Source: Pseudobdellovibrionaceae bacterium
Lineage (GTDB): Bacteria > Bdellovibrionota > Bdellovibrionia > Bdellovibrionales > JAMPXM01
Direction of reading: 5' to 3'
DNA: 10,209 bases
Assembly: GCA_913776405.1 (NCBI GenBank)
Contig: CAJYOV010000279.1
Span: 1-10,209 of the forward strand
How positions within the stretch are numbered: position 1 is the first letter of the stretch; each line of letters starts with the position of its first letter. Positions 7,181-10,209 of the stretch are shown one piece after another. The position numbers and the translations under genes were made by a program. The notes beneath the pieces were generated by a model, which had not been told where the DNA came from, did no database searches, and saw only the letters and a list, made by a program, of their open reading frames with translations.

Positions 7181-8290
7181 TTAAGTTTGAAAGCGTTTTG
7201 CCGAGAGAAAGTCTATCGGCAGTTTCGTTTCTCCGCGCTCGGCTAAGTCGGCTAAGATTTCGCCAACGGCGCTCGCAAACTTGAATCCATGGCCAGAGAA
7301 ACCGGCTGCGAACGCAACGTTTGCGTGTTGTGAGTGGATGTCGATCATGAAATGTTCATCGGGTGTCATACATGCAAGCTTGTGAGCGAGAAGTTTCGTG
7401 CTCACGTTTTTCAACTCACTTTGAACAAAGTTTTGAACGCGTTCGAACTCTCCGCCGCTTAACGAATTCGTAAGTTGCGTCGGGTGCGTGAGCGCTTCGC
7501 CTCCGCTGTGTTCGGCAACCTTGAGGCCTGCATTCGGAGTCGCTTGCGGGAATCCATAGAAGATTCCGCCTGGCGTTTCGCTCAAGAAGCATGGGAAGCC
7601 CGAGGTTTCGAGTGTTGAGTCTTGAGCTTCGAACCAATACATCGTCTTCTTCAAAATTTTCAGAGGCAGCGAGAGATGATTCGTGTCTGACTGCCATGCG
7701 CCAGTTGCAAGGATCAGTTTCTTCGCGTGCAGCGTTCTGTTTTTGAGTTGAACGCTGACTCCGTTTTCCGTCGCCTGCCAGTTTTGAATCGCCTCTCGCT
7801 CGTAGAGAGTTGCGCCAAAAAGCTTCGCTTGCTCGAGATGCGCTCGCACGCAGTTTTCGACTTCGAGGTATCCACCGATTTTTTCTCGAACGAGAACGCG
7901 CTCCGGCTTTGTTTGAAACCACTTACTGATGTCGGTTTGCTGAAGCGATTCAAGCGGCAGGTTGTAGCGCCTTGAAGATTCGTAGAGACCCTTTAAGAGC
8001 GCGCTGTCTTCCGGGCAGGAGTAGACGATTCCGGTTTCGTGATAAAGCGTGCGCTTCGATTCCGCTTCAAGCTCCCGCCACAATGTGTAGGCGCGCTCGA
8101 GTAGCGGAACGTAATCGGGATGCTCGAAATAGGCTTTGCGGATGATGCGACTTTGCCCGTGCGAACTTCCGCGCTCGTGGACCAAATCAAACTGCTCAAC
8201 GCCCGCGACCTGATGCCCACGCTGTGCAAGATGGTAGCAGGCAGCGCTCCCCATTCCGCCGAGTCCAAGTACGATGAAGTCATAAATCAT
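7181..8290 (-). CDS. FAD-dependent amine oxidase, monomeric sarcosine / N-methyl-L-tryptophan oxidase family
   Basis: The 369-residue protein belongs to the DAO flavoprotein family, which oxidises N-methyl amino acids to the demethylated amino acid, formaldehyde and hydrogen peroxide. The N-terminal FAD fold has GLGGMG (9-14), then the FAD-proximal GSSHGQSRIIRKAYFEHPDY (41-60), with R48 and R51 at the positions of Arg49 and Arg52 of monomeric sarcosine oxidase. GLKVAEH contains the Lys and His equivalent to Lys265 and His269. Near the C-terminus, ACMTPDEHF holds the Cys expected to bind FAD covalently, followed by AGFSGHGFKFAS. The loop after this Cys is three residues shorter than in sarcosine oxidase, losing the Tyr317 position. 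Substrate could be sarcosine, N-methyltryptophan or another secondary amine. ATG 8290 gives a complete N-terminus, but no clear Shine-Dalgarno sequence precedes it. The gene is divergent from the HNH gene. Confidence 0.87.
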   Translation of the reverse strand: MIYDFIVLGLGGMGSAACYHLAQRGHQVAGVEQFDLVHERGSSHGQSRIIRKAYFEHPDYVPLLERAYTLWRELEAESKRTLYHETGIVYSCPEDSALLKGLYESSRRYNLPLESLQQTDISKWFQTKPERVLVREKIGGYLEVENCVRAHLEQAKLFGATLYEREAIQNWQATENGVSVQLKNRTLHAKKLILATGAWQSDTNHLSLPLKILKKTMYWFEAQDSTLETSGFPCFLSETPGGIFYGFPQATPNAGLKVAEHSGGEALTHPTQLTNSLSGGEFERVQNFVQSELKNVSTKLLAHKLACMTPDEHFMIDIHSQHANVAFAAGFSGHGFKFASAVGEILADLAERGETKLPIDFLSAKRFQT

Positions 8291-8353
8291 GCGTGTGAGT
8301 TTAGCGGAGGTTGGGCGGGGGCGGGGTCTGGTTCTTCTAGCTCAAGTAGCGTG

Positions 8354-8389
8354 ACGCACCCGTTCGGCAACGTTGCCGAACGGGTGCGT
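8354..8389. repeat. Perfect 36-bp palindrome
   Basis: The left arm ACGCACCCGTTCGGCAAC (8354-8371) is followed directly by its exact reverse complement (8372-8389). One wobble and one further A-T pair extend the symmetry at the outside. No T tract follows on either strand and no gene ends nearby, so it is not a standard intrinsic terminator. It lies 63 bases upstream of the oxidase ATG and about 220 bases upstream of the HNH ATG. It may be an operator, a hairpin in the oxidase leader, or a dispersed palindromic element. Confidence 0.95.
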
Positions 8390-8464
8390 TAAAGCTGTGG
8401 CTGGATCTTAAGGATGACGGGTCGGTGTCGGGCTTGATTGATTCGGTGTTTTCGGTCTGAGAAT

Positions 8465-8480
8465 TTTCAAGCGTTTGAAA
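8465..8480. repeat. Short inverted repeat TTTCAA-GCGT-TTGAAA
   Basis: Perfect 6-bp arms with a 4-base spacer lie 130 bases upstream of the HNH start. The right arm TTGAAA resembles a -35 element, but no good -10 follows at the right distance. A regulatory role is possible but unproven. Confidence 0.3.
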
Positions 8481-8610
8481 CTTGGCCTCATATGCTTAGA
8501 CAGCGTCGAGAAGAACTTAGCCCGGGGTTCGGACAAAAATCTTTATCTTCGCGACGACGATGATTCTAACCGCAGTAGAGTCGGGTTTCTAATTTGCAGT
8601 TTAAAGGCGG

Positions 8611-9618
8611 ATGCAGAAACAAGAAGCGCCGACAGAGCAGATTTCCGAACAGGTTCTAGCTAAAATTCGCAACCTTCCTCCCGCCGAGTTCGAGCAAGAA
8701 TTTATTCGGTATTTAAAGGCAGAGCGACGCCTTTCGATGATCGTAATTTACTTCATGAAAGAGTCTTATCGACGTCGAGTGTGGGCTCAAAATTATCCGA
8801 CGTTCTCAAAATATTGCGTTGAAAAGCTGAGGATGAGCGATTCAGATTTTTACCGCAAATTTTCGATCATGAAAACTCTCGAAGAGCTCCCGGAGATCGA
8901 ATCGAAAATCATCTCCGGCGAGATTCAGGCGACGACAGTCGCGAAGGTTAACCAGTTCTTGTACAGAGAATCTAAGGCTATCGGAACGACGATTCCCGTA
9001 GAAGAAAAGCGCGAGATGTTCAGACAACTCGAGGGTATGAGCCACCGTGAGGTTGAACGTGAACTCGCGATTCGATCGCCGCAATTTGCGACTCCAGATA
9101 AGTCGAGGCAAATCACTGAGCAAACATTCATCCGCCAGTTTACCTCCAACCAAGAACTTGAAAACAAGATCACCCGCGCGAAGCAGCTTTTAGCGCACGC
9201 GCTATCGCAGCCGTCGTCCGACTGTGAGCTGTTTAACAAAGTGATGGATATCACGCTAAACAAGATCGATCCGATGCGCCGGGAAGAAAAATCAGCCTCG
9301 AAAACCAAAAGCGCCGGACCGCGTAATTTTAATGAGTCTCTCGATTACAAGTCCCATTCGCACTCGAGAAGTATTCCCGCGGATACACGTCGATTCGTGC
9401 TCATGCGCGATGGTTACGCGTGCACGCACATCAACGAGGAGACGAAACAAAAATGCGGATCTCGTTGGGCGTTGGAGCTCGATCACATTCGGCCATTTGC
9501 GCAAGGAGGCGACCACTCACCAGAAAATCTGCGGGTGCTTTGTCGAACGCACAATCAGCTTCGAGCTTTAGAAACCTACGGACGAACAAAGATGGCGAGA
9601 AACATAAGATCTTTGTAG
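8611..9618 (+). CDS. HNH endonuclease with helical N-terminal domain
   Basis: The 335-residue protein ends in a clear HNH nuclease module (about 260-320). It begins RFVLMRDGYAC (C271), has a second Cys at C282, then the core ELDHIRPFAQGGDHSPENLRVLCRTHN-type segment with D291-H292, N306, C311 and H314. This gives a beta-beta-alpha metal site plus probable structural zinc cysteines. Residues 9-155 are charged and predicted helical, including ERRLSMIVIYFMKESYRRR and YPTFSKYCVEKLRMSDSDFYRKF. This half resembles the stand-alone HNH proteins I recall from Bdellovibrio relatives. A Ser/Lys-rich linker (225-258) joins the halves. No methyltransferase, integrase, intron or defence partner is adjacent, so target and role are unknown. 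ATG 8611 is the only upstream start before a stop, with AAAGG only a few bases away. DNA cleavage is inferred from intact catalytic residues. Confidence 0.9.
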   Translation: MQKQEAPTEQISEQVLAKIRNLPPAEFEQEFIRYLKAERRLSMIVIYFMKESYRRRVWAQNYPTFSKYCVEKLRMSDSDFYRKFSIMKTLEELPEIESKIISGEIQATTVAKVNQFLYRESKAIGTTIPVEEKREMFRQLEGMSHREVERELAIRSPQFATPDKSRQITEQTFIRQFTSNQELENKITRAKQLLAHALSQPSSDCELFNKVMDITLNKIDPMRREEKSASKTKSAGPRNFNESLDYKSHSHSRSIPADTRRFVLMRDGYACTHINEETKQKCGSRWALELDHIRPFAQGGDHSPENLRVLCRTHNQLRALETYGRTKMARNIRSL

Positions 9619-9668
9619 AGACGCTAGTCGATCATTTGCTCGCATCCGGTAGCGCCGACTGAATTTCG

Positions 9669-9692
9669 TTGCCGGCGGAGCACCCACGGCAA
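9669..9692. repeat. Small inverted repeat downstream of the HNH gene
   Basis: TTGCCG (9669-9674) and CGGCAA (9687-9692) flank a 12-base spacer, 50 bases after the HNH stop. It lacks a T tract, so evidence for a terminator is weak. Confidence 0.2.
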
Positions 9693-9750
9693 AACCACTA
9701 CCACCCTCAGAGTCACAGCCCGGAAACCGCGTCGGAGGGAGTTTGCACGG

Positions 9751-9782
9751 GATTTCACGAAATCGCCAATTCCTGCGATAAG
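9751..9782 (+). promoter_or_regulatory. Candidate promoter with overlapping inverted repeat, upstream of the small DIEPT gene
   Basis: TTCACG (9754-9759) and GATAAG (9777-9782) are 17 bases apart, each matching consensus at 4 of 6 positions. A TG sits one base before the -10, as in extended -10 promoters. The -35 lies inside the inverted repeat GATTTC-AC-GAAATC (9751-9764), the arrangement expected of a repressor operator. The predicted start would give a leader of about 55 bases. Each element alone is weak. Confidence 0.3.
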
Positions 9783-9830
9783 CCGGAGAAGAAACGCCGC
9801 TAACGAACCAGTAGTCTTTTGAGAACCAAG

Positions 9831-9836
9831 AGGAGG
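9831..9836 (+). promoter_or_regulatory. Strong ribosome binding site of the small DIEPT gene
   Basis: AGGAGG lies 6 bases before ATG 9843, an ideal Shine-Dalgarno arrangement and the best in this window. It fixes the start at 9843 rather than the in-frame TTG at 9819. Confidence 0.85.
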
Positions 9837-9842
9837 TCACTC

Positions 9843-10127
9843 ATGGACTCAAACAAGAACATGGCAAATATCGGCGGTCAGCAAATCGAGATCGTGAAAA
9901 ACTCAAAATTTAAAGGCGCTGAGCCGAGTAAAGAAATGGGCTTCGATATCGAGCCAACGGCAACGAAACCGAACATGGGTTCGACGGCGGACATTGAGCC
10001 GACGTCGTCGATGGCGGGTCTTGGAAAACAGCTTCGTGATCCTCGCGACTTTCCGAGTGATGCGAAGTCAGATGCGAAGTATGAAGCGAATTCAGACTCA
10101 AATCCAAAATTCCCGGTGGACGAATAA
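9843..10127 (+). CDS. Small hydrophilic protein with DIEPT repeats, unknown function
   Basis: I do not recognise this 94-residue protein. It has no signal peptide, membrane segment or cysteine, and is rich in Asp, Glu, Lys, Ser, Pro, Asn and Gly, so it is probably intrinsically disordered and cytoplasmic. The pentapeptide DIEPT occurs twice (35-39 and 50-54), each after Met/Gly- or Thr/Ala-containing linkers. The two copies use different third bases in three of five codons, which argues for selection on the peptide rather than recent DNA duplication. Near the C-terminus SDAK is repeated (72-75 and 76-79), with a 12-base DNA period, within a Ser/Asp/Lys/Asn-rich stretch. The ideal AGGAGG site suggests efficient translation. 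The gene stands alone 224 bases after the HNH gene on the same strand. It could be a structural, stress or regulatory small protein; none of these is supported by homology I can see. Confidence 0.68.
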   Translation: MDSNKNMANIGGQQIEIVKNSKFKGAEPSKEMGFDIEPTATKPNMGSTADIEPTSSMAGLGKQLRDPRDFPSDAKSDAKYEANSDSNPKFPVDE

Positions 10128-10209
10128 TTATGGATATCGAAAAGTAAACGGAAGGCCCCGTAAACGAACGCGAACAATCGACAACCGATCGCTTTCCGGT
10201 AGATCGCCC

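Larger units (their letters stand above)
8291..8610. other. 320-base divergent intergenic region
   Basis: No gene was supported here. From left to right it holds a G-rich stretch (8309-8331), a perfect 36-bp palindrome (8354-8389), a small inverted repeat TTTCAA-GCGT-TTGAAA (8465-8480), and an AT-richer stretch leading to the HNH gene. Promoters for both flanking genes must lie in it, but no convincing -35/-10 pair stands out. In-frame stops at 8590 and 8602 exclude an N-terminal extension of the HNH protein beyond two codons. Confidence 0.7.

Noticed and set aside
8354..8389. Palindrome as an intrinsic terminator
   Set aside because: Neither strand has a T tract after the stem, and both neighbouring genes read away from it.
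8475..8663. 62-codon plus-strand open frame before the HNH gene
   Set aside because: It starts at a TTG, has no ribosome site, overlaps the HNH start in another frame, and has an Arg/Asp-rich composition without recognisable features.
9568..9840. 90-codon minus-strand open frame between HNH and the small gene
   Set aside because: It starts at GTG without a ribosome site, overlaps the end of the HNH gene antisense, and covers the leader of the small gene.
8611..10127. HNH gene and small DIEPT gene as a toxin-antitoxin or defence pair
   Set aside because: They are 224 bases apart with separate regulatory signals, and the small protein shows no DNA-binding or antitoxin fold. The link is only proximity.
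10130..10147. Five-codon frame ATG GAT ATC GAA AAG TAA after the small gene
   Set aside because: It has no ribosome site and is too short to support; it only echoes the GATATCGA bases found in the preceding gene.

Overview
The window looks like chromosomal DNA of a Gram-negative bacterium, most likely from the Bdellovibrionota or a nearby deltaproteobacterial lineage. Three things support this: a heptose kinase for lipopolysaccharide (LPS) inner-core synthesis, an AgmX/PglI-type lipoprotein of a kind I associate with Myxococcota and Bdellovibrionota, and a stand-alone HNH endonuclease whose N-terminal half resembles a family I recall as multicopy in Bdellovibrio relatives. The taxonomic call is an inference from family resemblance. 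No rRNA, tRNA, CRISPR array, insertion sequence or phage gene was seen.

Left part (1-3721, all minus strand): a tightly spaced cluster reading pyrD (class 2 dihydroorotate dehydrogenase), a MutT-like Nudix hydrolase, a divergent GT4-type glycosyltransferase, and a second GT4-type glycosyltransferase that runs off the left edge. Gaps are 66, 23 and 8 bases, so at least the last three genes, and perhaps all four, are probably one transcript. Upstream of pyrD a strong minus-strand intrinsic terminator (about 3811-3839) closes the glutamate dehydrogenase gene (3872-5134).

Middle part: glutamate dehydrogenase (minus) and a stand-alone heptose-7-phosphate kinase (hldA/rfaE1 type, plus) are divergent around a 227-base intergenic region with a candidate promoter for each. 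The kinase is followed by a small AgmX/PglI-fold lipoprotein gene on the same strand. That gene converges on a minus-strand sarcosine/N-methyltryptophan oxidase-like flavoprotein gene (7181-8290).

Right part (8291-10209): this looks more accessory. A 320-base divergent intergenic region carries a perfect 36-bp palindrome and a G-rich tract. Then come the HNH endonuclease gene (8611-9618), a 224-base gap, and a small gene with a strong ribosome binding site (9843-10127). It encodes a 94-residue, apparently disordered protein with two copies of the peptide DIEPT. The last ~80 bases show no gene.

The metabolic genes are ordinary housekeeping: pyrimidine synthesis, nucleotide sanitation, glutamate catabolism, and LPS or other surface-glycan synthesis. 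The best candidates for undescribed biology are the palindrome region and the small DIEPT-repeat protein. I see no convincing multigene defence or mobile system.
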